Notes under the pieces: model-generated
Told to the model about the DNA's origin: nothing
The model's input: only the letters and a program-made list of their open reading frames with translations
Databases searched by the model: none
Made by a program: the position numbers and the translations under genes
Assembly (NCBI GenBank): GCA_016744675.1
Contig: JADGDX010000005.1
Location: 46,222 to 110,221 of the forward strand
Reading direction: 5' to 3'
Source of the DNA: Desulfuromusa sp.
GTDB taxonomy: Bacteria > Desulfobacterota > Desulfuromonadia > Desulfuromonadales > Geopsychrobacteraceae
DNA: 64,000 nt
Shown here: positions 25,804 to 36,018 of the stretch, piece after piece
How positions within the stretch are numbered: the stretch's first letter is position 1
How the letters are laid out: each line of letters starts with the position of its first letter

Positions 25804-28800
25804 ATGAATCTTGCTGACAGATTTCACGACAATTGCGGCTTCGGCCTCCTCGCTCACATCCACAACCAACCAAGCCATCAGCTTTTACAAGATGCAATTA
25901 AATCACTAAGCCGAATGATGCATCGTGGCGCAATTTCGGCTGACGGGAAAACTGGCGATGGCAGTGGCCTGCTCTGCTCCATGCCAATCCGTTTCATGCG
26001 CAAGATTGCCGAAGAAAATGGAATCTCCCTACCGAAACAGTTTGCCGTTGCAACATTGTTTTTAAGTGATCCAGGGCCACAGCTAGAGGCATTTCAGAAT
26101 TTGTGTGAGAAAAATGACTTAAGCGTCATCCTCACTCGTGTTGTTCCTCTAGACACTGATGCTCTCGGGGAATACGCTCTTCAGCGACTTCCTAATATCG
26201 TTCAACTCTTTGTCGTCCCGGCAGCATTGATTGCAACCCATCGCTTTGATGCATTGATCTATCTCACTCGCAAAGAGATGGAGCATCAACTGCGTGATGA
26301 TCCTGACTTTTACATTGCCAGCTTTTCCCGCACGTTAATTTCATATAAAGGGTTGGTGATGCCAACCTACATCAAAAAACTCTTTCCCGATTTACAAAAT
26401 GAAGACTTCCAAATCTCTTTTGCGATGTTTCACCAACGGTTCTCAACCAATACCCTGCCACAGTGGAAACTAGCTCAACCCTTACGGGTCATCGCCCACA
26501 ATGGAGAAATCAACTCCATTCAGGGAAACCGCTTTAAAGCACTTAACAAATTTAACGATGTACAAAGCCCTACATTTTCTCAAGCTGAGCTAGACAAAAT
26601 CCTCCCAATCCTTGAGAAAGGTGTCAGCGATAGTGCTAATTTGGACAACATGCTTGAGTTTCTTCTTGCTAATGGGGTCGATTTCTTCAAAGCCATTCGT
26701 TCACTGATTCCGCCGGCACGACACAATGTTGCCAATATTCCAGCAAAACTTCGCGCTTTTTACGAATATACTTCTGCTGCGTTTGAGCCTTGGGATGGTC
26801 CTGCCGCCGTCAGCTTAACAAATGGCCGCTACATCGGTTGCGTCCTTGATCGCAACGGATTGCGTCCAGCAAAATATGTCGTCACAACCGATGACCGACT
26901 TTTAATCAGCAGTGAATATGGGGTCCTTAGAACACCGCCAGAAATGATTCGTGAGCGGGGACGGCTTCAAAGTGGAGAGATGATCGCCGCTGATCTGAAT
27001 CAGGGGAAAATATTTTACCCCAAAGATATTGATCGCTACCTGATGGAATCGCAGCCTTACAGTCATTGGCTAACCGAACACACATACTACCTGCAAGAAT
27101 TTATCGAACGTCAATTTGAAGACCTCAGTGACTATCGCTACCCCGAACTTAACAAACTACAGCGCTACCATAATATTACTGCCGAAATTATTGACCTTGT
27201 CATTCGGCCAATGATGGCAGAAGGAAAAGAACCTGTTGGTTCAATGGGAGACGATTGCCCGATTGCTGCATTCTCAAATCAGCAGCGCAATTTCTCCGAT
27301 TTTTTCAAACAGAAGTTTGCTCAGGTCACAAATCCCCCCATTGACCCATTGCGAGAAAAAGCGGTCATGTCAACGACGATTGGCTTTGGCGGGATCGGCA
27401 ATCCACTGATTGAAACCAAAGATCGAGCAAAACGCTTAAAAAGTATTTCACCGATTCTTTCTTACGACATTTTCAAGGCCCTTCTTTCTTTTGGAGATCC
27501 CGAGCTCCCTCGCTATGAGCCATGCTACAAACATCAAACCTTCTACACTGGGTTTTCCCAAGGCCTGCAACAATCATTGGAGAAGCTAGGACAAGAGGTT
27601 GTAGACGCGGTCAAAAATGACAATGTACGAGTTGTCATTCTTGACGATCGAGTCTTATCTGCCGAAGAAAAGCTCATTCCAATGGCTATGGCCCTTGGTT
27701 ATGTGAATCAGCAACTATTTCTTGCAAACCAACGTCAACACGTCACTATTGTTGCTTGTACCGGTGAGGTCCTTGAGCCTCATTCGGCAGCTATCCTTGT
27801 TGGGTATGGAAGCGTCGCCATTTACCCATGGCTACTATATGCAAGCGGCCTTGAACTCTGTGAAAGGAAACAGCAATCGGCGAAAGAAGTCCGGGAGTCC
27901 CTCAAAAATATTTATGACGCTTTAACAAAAGGGATACTCAAGATCATGTCAAAAATGGGCATCAGCACGGTAACAAGTTACCGAAATGCGGCCCTATTTG
28001 ATGTTATCGGGCTCAGTGAAGAGCTGGTCACATCATGCTTCAAAGGTTCTGCTGCGCTGCTCCCCGGTCTGGGATTTCATGACATTGAAAAGCGAATTGA
28101 AATAACTCATCACAAACATTTCAGTGAAAATTTCATGGTCCCGATCTACCCTCTAGAAATCGGCGGTTTCTACCGAGACAATCCTGGGTTTGAATATCAT
28201 GATTTTAACTCTCAGGTCGTCACACAGCTCCACCGTTTTACAGAGGTTCGCAGTCGAGACGAATACCTTAAGTTTCGCGACATGATTGTCGGACGTGGGA
28301 CCCAATTTATCCGCGACGCACTCACCTTTAACAGCCCCAACCAGCCGATTCCTCTGAATGAGGTTGAATCGGTCAATGCAATCACGAAACGCTTTGATTC
28401 AGCAGCGATGTCCCTCGGAGCCCTTTCTCCAGAAGCCCATGAGGCTCTTGCAGAAGCCATGAATCAACTAGGGGGTTCTTCGAACTGTGGTGAAGGCGGT
28501 GAAGATTCCAAACGATTCAAGAGCCCCCGCAACAGTAAAATCAAGCAGATAGCCTCTGGGCGATTTGGTGTCACCCCCGGCTACCTCCGCAGCGCCGAAG
28601 AGATCCAGATAAAACTTGCGCAAGGGGCAAAACCAGGTGAGGGGGGGCAACTCCCAGGTGAGAAGGTAACTCAACTCATTGCAACCCTCCGCTTTACTAT
28701 TCCCGGAGTGACGTTGATTTCGCCACCACCTCATCACGATATCTACTCAATTGAAGATTTGGCTCAACTTATTTTTGACCTAAAACAAGTGAACCCCGAT

Positions 28801-30225
28801 GCAACAATCAGCGTCAAATTAGTTTCGACTGAAGGAGTTGGAACAATAGCAGCCGGAGTTGCCAAAGCTTATGCCGATAAAATTGTTATTTCGGGTCACG
28901 ATGGCGGAACTGGCGCGGCTCCTTTTAGCTCAATCAAGTATGCTGGAAACCCTTGGGAACTTGGGTTGACTGAGGTTCACTTGAGCCTCAAAGCTAACAA
29001 CCTGCGTGAACTTGTTCAACTTCAGACCGACGGAGGACTGAAGATCGGCCGCGACATTGTCAAAGCCGCGATGATGGGAGCAGAAAGCTTTGGCTTTGGC
29101 ACACCATTGCTCGTCATCTTGGGCTGTAAAATCCTCCGCGTCTGTCACCTGAATCGTTGCACAGTCGGAATTGCGACTCAGGATGAAAACTTGCGCGCAC
29201 ATTACATAGGGACAGTGGAAAAAATTGTCAGTTACCTGCAAAATGTCGCTGAAGATGTTCGTGAAATTCTTGCAGAATTGGGGTTCTCGTCCATCCATGA
29301 AATCATCGGTCGAACAGACCTGCTACAACAGGTTGATTCCGACAATTTCAAGCAGTTTGATTTTTCCCAGATCTTAATGCAAGTTGAAGGGGGCAATACC
29401 AAACTAAGAAACAATCCCCCTTTTGATAATAATGATTTTGAGAAAAAGGTCCTTAGCGAGATTTATCCCGTCATCAGAAACCCGAAAACGGAAATGGTGG
29501 TTGAACTTGACATCGTTAATACCAATCGTAGCTTCGGAACCTTGATCAGTGGAGAAATTTCTAAGTTTTACGGTGACCAGGGCCTGCCTAAAGAAGCTAT
29601 CACGATTAAACTCAAAGGAGTTGCAGGTCAGTCACTTGGTGCATTCCTTTCCGAGGGGATGTCCCTGTTATTAACCGGTGTTGGAAATGATTACGTCGGC
29701 AAAGGAATGCATGGTGGGCGCATCATCATCACCCCCTCCATCTATCAGGAAAATGCCTCTGCTGTAGGCAACACCTGTCTCTATGGAGCCACCGGAGGGA
29801 AACTATTTGTCTCAGGAACAGCGGGTGAACGTTTTGCCGTTCGTAATTCAGGAACCTTGGCTGTTGTAGAAGGAACCGGAGATCATGCTTGCGAATACAT
29901 GACAGGTGGCACCGTCGTGATCCTCGGTGAAACCGGAATCAATTTTGCTGCAGGGATGACCGGTGGCGCAGCGTTTGTTTATGATCGCCATAATCATTTT
30001 ATTGACCGACTCAATCAGGAACTTGTTTTTGCACGGAGGATTGATGTTGATGACGATAATGAAGGCAGACTATATCTTAAAAAAATCCTCACGAGTTATT
30101 TCAACCGAACCCGAAGCCCGAAAGCAAAAAGAATCCTCAGTGACTTCCGTGAAGAGCTAGCTTATTTCTGGATGGTCACCCCAAAAGACATGAAGGCACC
30201 GTTAAACCCCAAAGAGGGTGATTGA
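25804..30225 (+). CDS. gltB: Glutamate synthase, large subunit
   Basis: A 1473-residue GOGAT large subunit, full length for the bacterial NADPH type. The mature N-terminal nucleophile is Cys11 (DNCGFGL) after a short propeptide. The glutaminase domain is followed by a central domain and then the FMN-binding synthase domain (VSLKLVSTEGVG-like region and GHDGGTGAAP). The 3Fe-4S cysteines lie in CKILRVCHLNRC, and the C-terminal glycine-rich beta-helix (GxxG repeats) completes it. ATG 25804 is chosen over a TTG three codons earlier because AAGGA lies 9 bases before it. With GltD it makes two glutamates from glutamine and 2-oxoglutarate. Confidence 0.96.
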   Translation: MNLADRFHDNCGFGLLAHIHNQPSHQLLQDAIKSLSRMMHRGAISADGKTGDGSGLLCSMPIRFMRKIAEENGISLPKQFAVATLFLSDPGPQLEAFQNLCEKNDLSVILTRVVPLDTDALGEYALQRLPNIVQLFVVPAALIATHRFDALIYLTRKEMEHQLRDDPDFYIASFSRTLISYKGLVMPTYIKKLFPDLQNEDFQISFAMFHQRFSTNTLPQWKLAQPLRVIAHNGEINSIQGNRFKALNKFNDVQSPTFSQAELDKILPILEKGVSDSANLDNMLEFLLANGVDFFKAIRSLIPPARHNVANIPAKLRAFYEYTSAAFEPWDGPAAVSLTNGRYIGCVLDRNGLRPAKYVVTTDDRLLISSEYGVLRTPPEMIRERGRLQSGEMIAADLNQGKIFYPKDIDRYLMESQPYSHWLTEHTYYLQEFIERQFEDLSDYRYPELNKLQRYHNITAEIIDLVIRPMMAEGKEPVGSMGDDCPIAAFSNQQRNFSDFFKQKFAQVTNPPIDPLREKAVMSTTIGFGGIGNPLIETKDRAKRLKSISPILSYDIFKALLSFGDPELPRYEPCYKHQTFYTGFSQGLQQSLEKLGQEVVDAVKNDNVRVVILDDRVLSAEEKLIPMAMALGYVNQQLFLANQRQHVTIVACTGEVLEPHSAAILVGYGSVAIYPWLLYASGLELCERKQQSAKEVRESLKNIYDALTKGILKIMSKMGISTVTSYRNAALFDVIGLSEELVTSCFKGSAALLPGLGFHDIEKRIEITHHKHFSENFMVPIYPLEIGGFYRDNPGFEYHDFNSQVVTQLHRFTEVRSRDEYLKFRDMIVGRGTQFIRDALTFNSPNQPIPLNEVESVNAITKRFDSAAMSLGALSPEAHEALAEAMNQLGGSSNCGEGGEDSKRFKSPRNSKIKQIASGRFGVTPGYLRSAEEIQIKLAQGAKPGEGGQLPGEKVTQLIATLRFTIPGVTLISPPPHHDIYSIEDLAQLIFDLKQVNPDATISVKLVSTEGVGTIAAGVAKAYADKIVISGHDGGTGAAPFSSIKYAGNPWELGLTEVHLSLKANNLRELVQLQTDGGLKIGRDIVKAAMMGAESFGFGTPLLVILGCKILRVCHLNRCTVGIATQDENLRAHYIGTVEKIVSYLQNVAEDVREILAELGFSSIHEIIGRTDLLQQVDSDNFKQFDFSQILMQVEGGNTKLRNNPPFDNNDFEKKVLSEIYPVIRNPKTEMVVELDIVNTNRSFGTLISGEISKFYGDQGLPKEAITIKLKGVAGQSLGAFLSEGMSLLLTGVGNDYVGKGMHGGRIIITPSIYQENASAVGNTCLYGATGGKLFVSGTAGERFAVRNSGTLAVVEGTGDHACEYMTGGTVVILGETGINFAAGMTGGAAFVYDRHNHFIDRLNQELVFARRIDVDDDNEGRLYLKKILTSYFNRTRSPKAKRILSDFREELAYFWMVTPKDMKAPLNPKEGD

Positions 30226-30273
30226 TTTTTCCTTCAACCAATAAAACATTGATTCTTAACTGCGGAGACACGT

Positions 30274-31674
30274 ATGCAGAATTATATTGACCGACAGCGC
30301 CAAGAACCTGAAAAGCTTGAGCCAACACAGCGGCTAAAAAACTTTGACGAAATCTACCAATTCTTCAATAATCGCCAAGTTCGTAAACAAGCTGACCGCT
30401 GTGTCCAATGTGGTGACCCTTTTTGCACCACCATCGGCTGTCCACTTCAGAACCATATCCCTCAATGGCTCGAAGCAATTGCAGATAGAGATCTCGAACG
30501 CGCGTTCAAGCTCTCGAATGAAAGCTCCCCCTTCCCTGAAATTTTGGGACGAATCTGCCCACAAGGCCATCTTTGTGAAGGGGCCTGCACTCTCGATGAC
30601 GGCTTTGGAGCAATCTCAATCGGAGCGATTGAAGCATCAATTACTGATCTGGCTTTTGCTGCGGGAATGCAACTCCCCTTCCCCGGAAATCGTCACCCTC
30701 AGAGCGTTGCAGTGGTCGGCTCTGGTCCGGCGGGGATGTCGTGTGCCCATTTTCTTCTTCGTGCCGGCATTCAGGTAGAAATGTACGAACAAGCTGACCG
30801 CCCCGGAGGATTATTAACCTATGGGATTCCTGGCTTCAAACTTGACAAGAGCATTGTGGAACGGCGCTTTAAGGTCTTACGCCAAGCGGGATTAAAACTT
30901 CACCTACAACAAAGCATTGGGCGGGATATCGAACTCAAAACATTGACCGAACAACACGATGCTGTTTTTATTGGTATCGGAGCAACGCAAGGACGCAAAG
31001 CCAATATCAAGGGAGAAGACCACCCTGAAGTCATCATGGCAATGGACTATCTCACAGCAAAACAACGTCAACTCTTTAACCCTGATGACACCGCAGACGT
31101 TTCTGTTCGTGAGAAAAAAGTTGTCGTCATCGGTGGTGGTGATACGGCAATGGATTGTTTAAGAACAGCCGTGCGCGATGGAGCCAGCCAAGTCTCGTGT
31201 CTTTATCGTCGAGATGAGGTCAATATGCCCGGCAGTGCGAAAGAGTTCCACAACGCAATAGAAGAAGGCGTTGATTTCTGCTTTAACATCAGTCCACGTG
31301 AAATCCGCCGAGAACAAGATAACTTGCTCTGCATAGAAGTTGAAAAAACTCAGTTGGGCGAAAAAGCTGAAGATGGCCGCCAGCAAGTCGAAATAATTCC
31401 CGATACGGCCCACTGTATCTCCGCTGATATTGTCATCTTAGCCCTCGGTTTTGATGTTGCTCCTCTTAATGGTCTTGATCAAACGGAAGTTGCAACGGAC
31501 AAATGGGGACAAATCCAAATCGATCCAAACTCCGGCATGACGTCACAGGCTAAAATTTATTCTGGAGGTGATTGCTATCGAGGGGCAGATTTAGTTGTCA
31601 ATGCTGCGGCAGACGGGCGCAGAGCCGCACTCACTATTATGCGAAATCTCTTACAAGATACCAAACATACCTAA
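30274..31674 (+). CDS. gltD: Glutamate synthase, small subunit
   Basis: A 466-residue flavoprotein that feeds electrons from NAD(P)H to GltB. The N-terminal region has the two 4Fe-4S cysteine groups (CVQCGDPFC-x4-C and CPQGHLCEGAC). The FAD site is VAVVGSGPAGMSCA near residue 146 and the NAD(P)H site is VVVIGGGDTAMDC near residue 285. It starts 48 bases after gltB, with a GCGGAGA ribosome site. The order gltB-gltD is standard. The lipoprotein gene 11 bases downstream may share the transcript. Confidence 0.95.
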   Translation: MQNYIDRQRQEPEKLEPTQRLKNFDEIYQFFNNRQVRKQADRCVQCGDPFCTTIGCPLQNHIPQWLEAIADRDLERAFKLSNESSPFPEILGRICPQGHLCEGACTLDDGFGAISIGAIEASITDLAFAAGMQLPFPGNRHPQSVAVVGSGPAGMSCAHFLLRAGIQVEMYEQADRPGGLLTYGIPGFKLDKSIVERRFKVLRQAGLKLHLQQSIGRDIELKTLTEQHDAVFIGIGATQGRKANIKGEDHPEVIMAMDYLTAKQRQLFNPDDTADVSVREKKVVVIGGGDTAMDCLRTAVRDGASQVSCLYRRDEVNMPGSAKEFHNAIEEGVDFCFNISPREIRREQDNLLCIEVEKTQLGEKAEDGRQQVEIIPDTAHCISADIVILALGFDVAPLNGLDQTEVATDKWGQIQIDPNSGMTSQAKIYSGGDCYRGADLVVNAAADGRRAALTIMRNLLQDTKHT

Positions 31675-31685
31675 CAGGAGGGAAA

Positions 31686-33188
31686 ATGAAGTTTTCCAGT
31701 AGAATACTCGTTTTAGTATACATATTGATCGCCGTTTCTTTATCAGGGTGCTCAGGGCCAACGTTAAAAGTTGATCCTGTTGCAATTTCTGACAATCCTA
31801 GTAGTAAAATATTTGAACTTGAAGAGACCCTTGCTCAGGGCAGGACACAACAAACTCACGTCCTCTCTCCGACATGGTACGAAAAAGCAAACAGCTATCT
31901 CGATAAAGCCAGATACGGTCTAGCTAACAATGATTCGGTCGAAGGAATTCTTCAAAACGTCGCTTATGGCCATGCTCATTTTGACAAAGCCGAAGAATAT
32001 GCTTTGATTGCCAAATCGGCAATAACTCATGCAATCAAGGCGCGTGAACTGGCAAATGCTGCAGGAGCAGGATCTCTGGGTGCTGACTACCAACGGATGG
32101 AGGCCCAGTTTACCGCCCTGACCGCTGACATCGAAAATAACAATCTGACACGTGCTGAAAAGAATGAATCCAAGGTTGCGCAGGGTTTTGCTGATCTGGA
32201 GCTTAGAGCAATTAAAGAGAAAACCTTAGGAGAAGTGAGAACTCTCCTTGCGACCAACAGCGAAAATGAGGCTGAGAAAATAGCCCCTAAAACCCTCATA
32301 GAGACCCAACAGAGTTTAGCTGCAGCAGATGAGTTTATTACCCAACAACGTTACGAACGAGAAGAAATGCAGAACAAGGCAAATGCGTCTCTATTCCAAG
32401 CACAAAGACTTGGTCAGATTATGACCGCTAGCCAATTATTTTCAACCATGGCTCCAGAAGATATTTCCTTGTATCAGGAAAGCCAACTCTATCAAATAAC
32501 TCATAAACTAGGCGGGCATGACTTCAGGAATGAGTCATCAGACCTTCAACTTCAAAATATTCTCGAATCCGTTGCTTCGCTGCAAGATGACAATAAATAC
32601 CTGAAAGAAAAGCAGCAACAGGACAAAGTTGAGATTGATTCCCTGAAACAACAAATTGTTACCCTTGAAGGAAAAAACAAAGATGCTCAGAGAGAGCATG
32701 AAATAATTGCACTGCAAGAGAAAGAGACAAAAGCTCGATTGGAGGCTGAACGCCGCTTTCAACAACTCTTCCTTGAAGTGCAGGCCATCTTTACTCAAGA
32801 TCAAGCTGAGGTGTACAAGCAAGGGAAGAATCTCGTTATCCGCTTAAAAGCAATCTATTTCCCCGTTGGGAAAGATCACATTGTTCCCGATAATTATGCC
32901 CTCTTGAGTAAAGTTCGCAAAGCCATACGTACTTTTGGTGAGCCAAACGTCGTCATTGAAGGCCACACTGATAATACGGGATCAGATGCGGTCAATGCTC
33001 AACTCTCGCAGAACCGAGCTGAAGCGGTTCGGCAATATTTTATTGCCAACGGAACACTGAATGAAAAGAATGTCGGAGCGGTTGGATATGGGTCAGAAAG
33101 ACCTTTAGCTCCAAACAATACAGCCGAAGGGCGTGCCATTAACCGTCGCATTGATATTATCATCAAAGCGGAAATGGTGAAGGACTAG
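31686..33188 (+). CDS. OmpA-family outer-membrane lipoprotein with DUF4398-like region
   Basis: A 500-residue exported lipoprotein. The signal ends in the lipobox LSGC (Cys near residue 20). The N-terminal half is helical and rich in Ala, Glu and Gln, resembling the DUF4398 domain. Residues about 280-380 form a coiled coil (YLKEKQQQDKVEIDSLKQQ). The C-terminal 110 residues are an OmpA peptidoglycan-binding domain (IEGHTDNTGSDAVNAQLSQNRAEAV). It should tether the outer membrane to the cell wall. ATG 31686 has AGGAGGG 4 bases upstream; an earlier in-frame start inside gltD is not used. Confidence 0.88.
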   Translation: MKFSSRILVLVYILIAVSLSGCSGPTLKVDPVAISDNPSSKIFELEETLAQGRTQQTHVLSPTWYEKANSYLDKARYGLANNDSVEGILQNVAYGHAHFDKAEEYALIAKSAITHAIKARELANAAGAGSLGADYQRMEAQFTALTADIENNNLTRAEKNESKVAQGFADLELRAIKEKTLGEVRTLLATNSENEAEKIAPKTLIETQQSLAAADEFITQQRYEREEMQNKANASLFQAQRLGQIMTASQLFSTMAPEDISLYQESQLYQITHKLGGHDFRNESSDLQLQNILESVASLQDDNKYLKEKQQQDKVEIDSLKQQIVTLEGKNKDAQREHEIIALQEKETKARLEAERRFQQLFLEVQAIFTQDQAEVYKQGKNLVIRLKAIYFPVGKDHIVPDNYALLSKVRKAIRTFGEPNVVIEGHTDNTGSDAVNAQLSQNRAEAVRQYFIANGTLNEKNVGAVGYGSERPLAPNNTAEGRAINRRIDIIIKAEMVKD

Positions 33189-33223
33189 ATCAATAGCAAC
33201 GCACGTAGGTAGGTTAAGAACAG

Positions 33224-33258
33224 AAATAAGATGGCGTCACTGTGGCGCCATCTTATTT
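33224..33258. terminator. Bidirectional terminator between the OmpA gene and cobL
   Basis: A perfect 13-bp stem AAATAAGATGGCG/CGCCATCTTATTT with T/A-rich flanks on both sides. It serves both convergent genes and overlaps the last codons of cobL. Confidence 0.9.
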
Positions 33259-34464
33259 CACTGCCGTCAGGATATAAACCGGATCGTAAGCTTCAAATAA
33301 CTTATAATTGGAATGGGGCTTGGTTCTGGCAATATTAACCGTGACCACCTCAACCTGATAGCCCGCGTTACCAAAGTATTCATTTGCCGAAGTCAAGGTA
33401 TCCAACGTACTGGCATTAAGGACAATCCGACCACCGACAACAAGGCGCGGGTCAACAGCATCCAGGATATCCCAAAGCCGGCCGCCACTGCCGCCAATAA
33501 AAACACAATCAGGGTCGGGCAATTCATCGAGGCAATCAGGTGCGTCACCCTCAATCAATGCTACATTTCGCGTATTAAATTTCTGCAGATTCTCTTTAAT
33601 AAACTGACGACATTCCTCATTACGTTCAATTGCAAAAATTCGCCCATCCGGGAGCAAATGATCCGCTTCAATACAAATTGATCCTGATCCAGCACCAATA
33701 TCCCAGAGACACATATCGTGACGTAACTTCAATTTGGCCAGAGTAACAACCCGCACCTCTTCTTTGGTAATCAGTTTTTTTATACTCACGAATTCATCGT
33801 CAGGGATTCCAAAAGTCGGAACATAACGTTGAGCATTATCTTCATATTCTTTGAGTAAGATCAGAACATTAAGACGTGCCGCCTCTAATTCAAGGAGCCC
33901 CTTCACATCGGTGACACGGATTTTCTCATTATCCGTACCAAGATTTTCACACAGATACGCCCGATAACCGCCGCGACTACGACTCAATAATTCTCGACCG
34001 ATAACACCGGGGGTATTGATTTCATCTGTTAAAATAGCGGCTTTATCATTAGCAACAATCCGATCGACCACATCTTTCAATGAACGTCCATGAGCTGAGA
34101 CAAAAACAGAATCATCCCAAGGTTCACGAATTTTTGCGAACGCGTACTGAACCGAAGTCACGTTAGGAAGAAATTCAATCAATTCATCAGCGAGGTTTCT
34201 AAGCAAATAACGGCCAACGCCAAAAAACAGCGGATCCCCCGAAGCAAGAACAACCGCACGCCGATCACAGCTTTGAAGCCGACCAACCATCTCCGACATG
34301 TTTTGATCATCAAGAGGGAATTTTTCGCCGATAAAGCCCGGGAAAAGTTGTAACAAACGTGGTGCCCCGAAAAGGAGTTCACTTTGATTAATCAGTTCAA
34401 GTGCCTGCGGCGTAAACCCTTCATGCCCCGCAATGCCAGCACCAATAACATGAATTGATTTCAT
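33253..34464 (-). CDS. cobL: Precorrin-6Y/cobalt-precorrin C5,15-methyltransferase (decarboxylating)
   Basis: A 403-residue bifunctional cobalamin enzyme. Residues 1 to about 205 are the CbiE-type tetrapyrrole methylase (IHVIGAGIAG at the N-terminus, then VVLASGDPLFFGVG). Residues about 215-400 are the CbiT-type SAM methyltransferase (DIGAGSGSICIEADHLLPD, IFAIERNEEC). It methylates C5 and C15 and decarboxylates the acetate side chain of the corrin precursor. AAAGGGAGG precedes ATG. No other corrin gene is visible in the window except a possible phosphatase upstream, so it appears detached from the main cob cluster. No B12 riboswitch was seen in the 130 bases before it. Confidence 0.9.
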   Translation of the reverse strand: MKSIHVIGAGIAGHEGFTPQALELINQSELLFGAPRLLQLFPGFIGEKFPLDDQNMSEMVGRLQSCDRRAVVLASGDPLFFGVGRYLLRNLADELIEFLPNVTSVQYAFAKIREPWDDSVFVSAHGRSLKDVVDRIVANDKAAILTDEINTPGVIGRELLSRSRGGYRAYLCENLGTDNEKIRVTDVKGLLELEAARLNVLILLKEYEDNAQRYVPTFGIPDDEFVSIKKLITKEEVRVVTLAKLKLRHDMCLWDIGAGSGSICIEADHLLPDGRIFAIERNEECRQFIKENLQKFNTRNVALIEGDAPDCLDELPDPDCVFIGGSGGRLWDILDAVDPRLVVGGRIVLNASTLDTLTSANEYFGNAGYQVEVVTVNIARTKPHSNYKLFEAYDPVYILTAVK

Positions 34465-34594
34465 TATTACCTCCCTTTAGAAGTAAATATTTCGTAGATT
34501 CAAGAGACGTACGATTCTTTTAACCTAGAGACGCCAAGTCAGCAGAGAAAGTGATAAGGTTCTTGGTATCCTTTGTGGCCCATCAGTCCTAGCA

Positions 34595-35194
34595 TCACCC
34601 ATTCAATGTTTTTACGACAGCAATTCCATCGGTAAAAAAATCGATAATATTATGACATCCAAAGTCCTGCTCAATATGAAACAAACGCTCTAGAGGAGCA
34701 CCAATAGCATCAAGCAAGATAACCCGATTCACCCCACCATGGGCAACAAGAACAATATCCCCGCCGACGTGGGAAGAGAGGATCTGTTGAACAACCGGAC
34801 GCACCCGCTGTGCCATCTGCAGCAAGCTTTCGCCAGAAGGTGGTGACACATTGACGATATCATCAAGTCGTGCCTGCCATAAATCAGGATATTCTTGCTG
34901 GAGTTGTTGCCAGGTTTGTCCCTGCCAATCGCCAATATGTAACTCGCGCAAGTCTTCTCGATATTCGGGTTGTGCCTCTTGCAACAAAGCAATTTGGTCT
35001 GCAGCAACCCGACAGCGGTACAAATCACTCGAATAAATTGCATTGATCTTTTGATGTTGAAAACGACCAGCAAAAGCGGCCGATTGTTGTCGCCCAAGAT
35101 CGGTTAGACGAACATCACCCTGCCCGTTGTAGCGTTTCTCCTCAAACCCTTCAACTTGCCCATGGCGTAATAGATGTAATCGTGTCGCTTTCAT
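34595..35194 (-). CDS. Histidine phosphatase (phosphoglycerate-mutase-like, possible CobC)
   Basis: A 199-residue histidine-phosphatase-superfamily protein. The catalytic motif is LLRHGQ (His10 region) and the second histidine is in VAHGGVNRV. Adjacent motifs [13 protein letters not shown] and [11 protein letters not shown] fit the alpha-ribazole phosphatase (CobC) group, and the neighbour cobL supports that, but this family is easily confused with other sugar-phosphate phosphatases. The start overlaps the stop of engB by four bases (ATGA), so it is co-translated with that GTPase. Confidence 0.75.
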   Translation of the reverse strand: MKATRLHLLRHGQVEGFEEKRYNGQGDVRLTDLGRQQSAAFAGRFQHQKINAIYSSDLYRCRVAADQIALLQEAQPEYREDLRELHIGDWQGQTWQQLQQEYPDLWQARLDDIVNVSPPSGESLLQMAQRVRPVVQQILSSHVGGDIVLVAHGGVNRVILLDAIGAPLERLFHIEQDFGCHNIIDFFTDGIAVVKTLNG

Positions 35195-35802
35195 TCACCC
35201 TCATTATCCAGCAACGTATCAGGCTCAAGAGCCGCTTCAATTCGTTCCCAGATTTCATCAGATCCAACTTTGGTTAATGCTGAAAACAAGCTGAAGGCAT
35301 CCCTTGGTAGCCCTGTTTCCTCAACAATCTGCTGAATCATCTTATCGCGTTGAGAACGCTTTATTTTGTCTATTTTAGTGATAACTGGAATCGTCGGAAC
35401 ACCAAACTCTTCCAACCAGTCGAGCATCCTGAGGTCCTCTTCACGTGGGACCCTGCGGATATCAAAAATAAAAACAACTCCGTGAAGAGATTCACGGGCT
35501 TCCAGATACTTTCGAATCATCGGCCCCCAGGCTTTTTTCACCGCCAGAGGAACTTTCGCATAACCATAACCAGGCAAATCGACAAGGGAAAATTGATCGT
35601 TGATATTAAAAAAGTTAATCAATTGGGTCCGACCCGGTGTTGATGATGTTCTGACAAGACTTTTTCTGTTAACCAGAACGTTAATCAACGAACTTTTGCC
35701 AACATTACTCCGACCTGCAAAAGCAATTTCGGGTAAATCAATTGGCGGATAGTTCCCTAGCTTAGTTGCACTTTTTATAAATTCAGCTGATGATATTTTC
35801 AT
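35191..35802 (-). CDS. engB: Ribosome biogenesis GTPase EngB
   Basis: A 203-residue GTPase of the YihA/YsxC family needed for large-subunit ribosome assembly. The G1 motif is [10 protein letters not shown] near residue 31, the G3 region is [11 protein letters not shown] near residue 75, and the G4 region is TKIDK near residue 141. Length and architecture are standard. The stop overlaps the histidine phosphatase start. Confidence 0.95.
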   Translation of the reverse strand: MKISSAEFIKSATKLGNYPPIDLPEIAFAGRSNVGKSSLINVLVNRKSLVRTSSTPGRTQLINFFNINDQFSLVDLPGYGYAKVPLAVKKAWGPMIRKYLEARESLHGVVFIFDIRRVPREEDLRMLDWLEEFGVPTIPVITKIDKIKRSQRDKMIQQIVEETGLPRDAFSLFSALTKVGSDEIWERIEAALEPDTLLDNEGE

Positions 35803-35889
35803 AGTTCAACCCAATAAAACCATTGAAATTTTAAGATATCGAAGAATACCCCATGCAAAACAGATTTGGCAACTATCAACAAAGCCATT

Positions 35890-35901
35890 TGACAATTGTC
35901 A
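35890..35901 (+). promoter_or_regulatory. Palindromic candidate operator before the ferritin gene
   Basis: TGACAATTGTCA is a perfect 12-bp palindrome 44 bases upstream of the ferritin -35 box. It could bind a dimeric regulator; it does not look like a Fur box. Confidence 0.4.
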
Positions 35902-35944
35902 GATTGATGCCACTATTTGATAGAGCCCCAAGCATTTATTTATC

Positions 35945-35973
35945 TTTACAAACGATCTATATATAACTACAAT
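35945..35973 (+). promoter_or_regulatory. Sigma-70 promoter of the ferritin gene
   Basis: TTTACA (35945-35950), 17 bases, TACAAT (35968-35973): near-consensus boxes with optimal spacing, about 45 bases before the ATG. Confidence 0.75.
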
Positions 35974-36018
35974 AGTCATATATAGACATCATCATATAAT
36001 TCCAAGAGGAGGCATACA

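Noticed and set aside
34465..34594. Possible cobalamin riboswitch before cobL
   Set aside because: The 130-base leader lacks the conserved B12-box sequence and has no room for the full fold.
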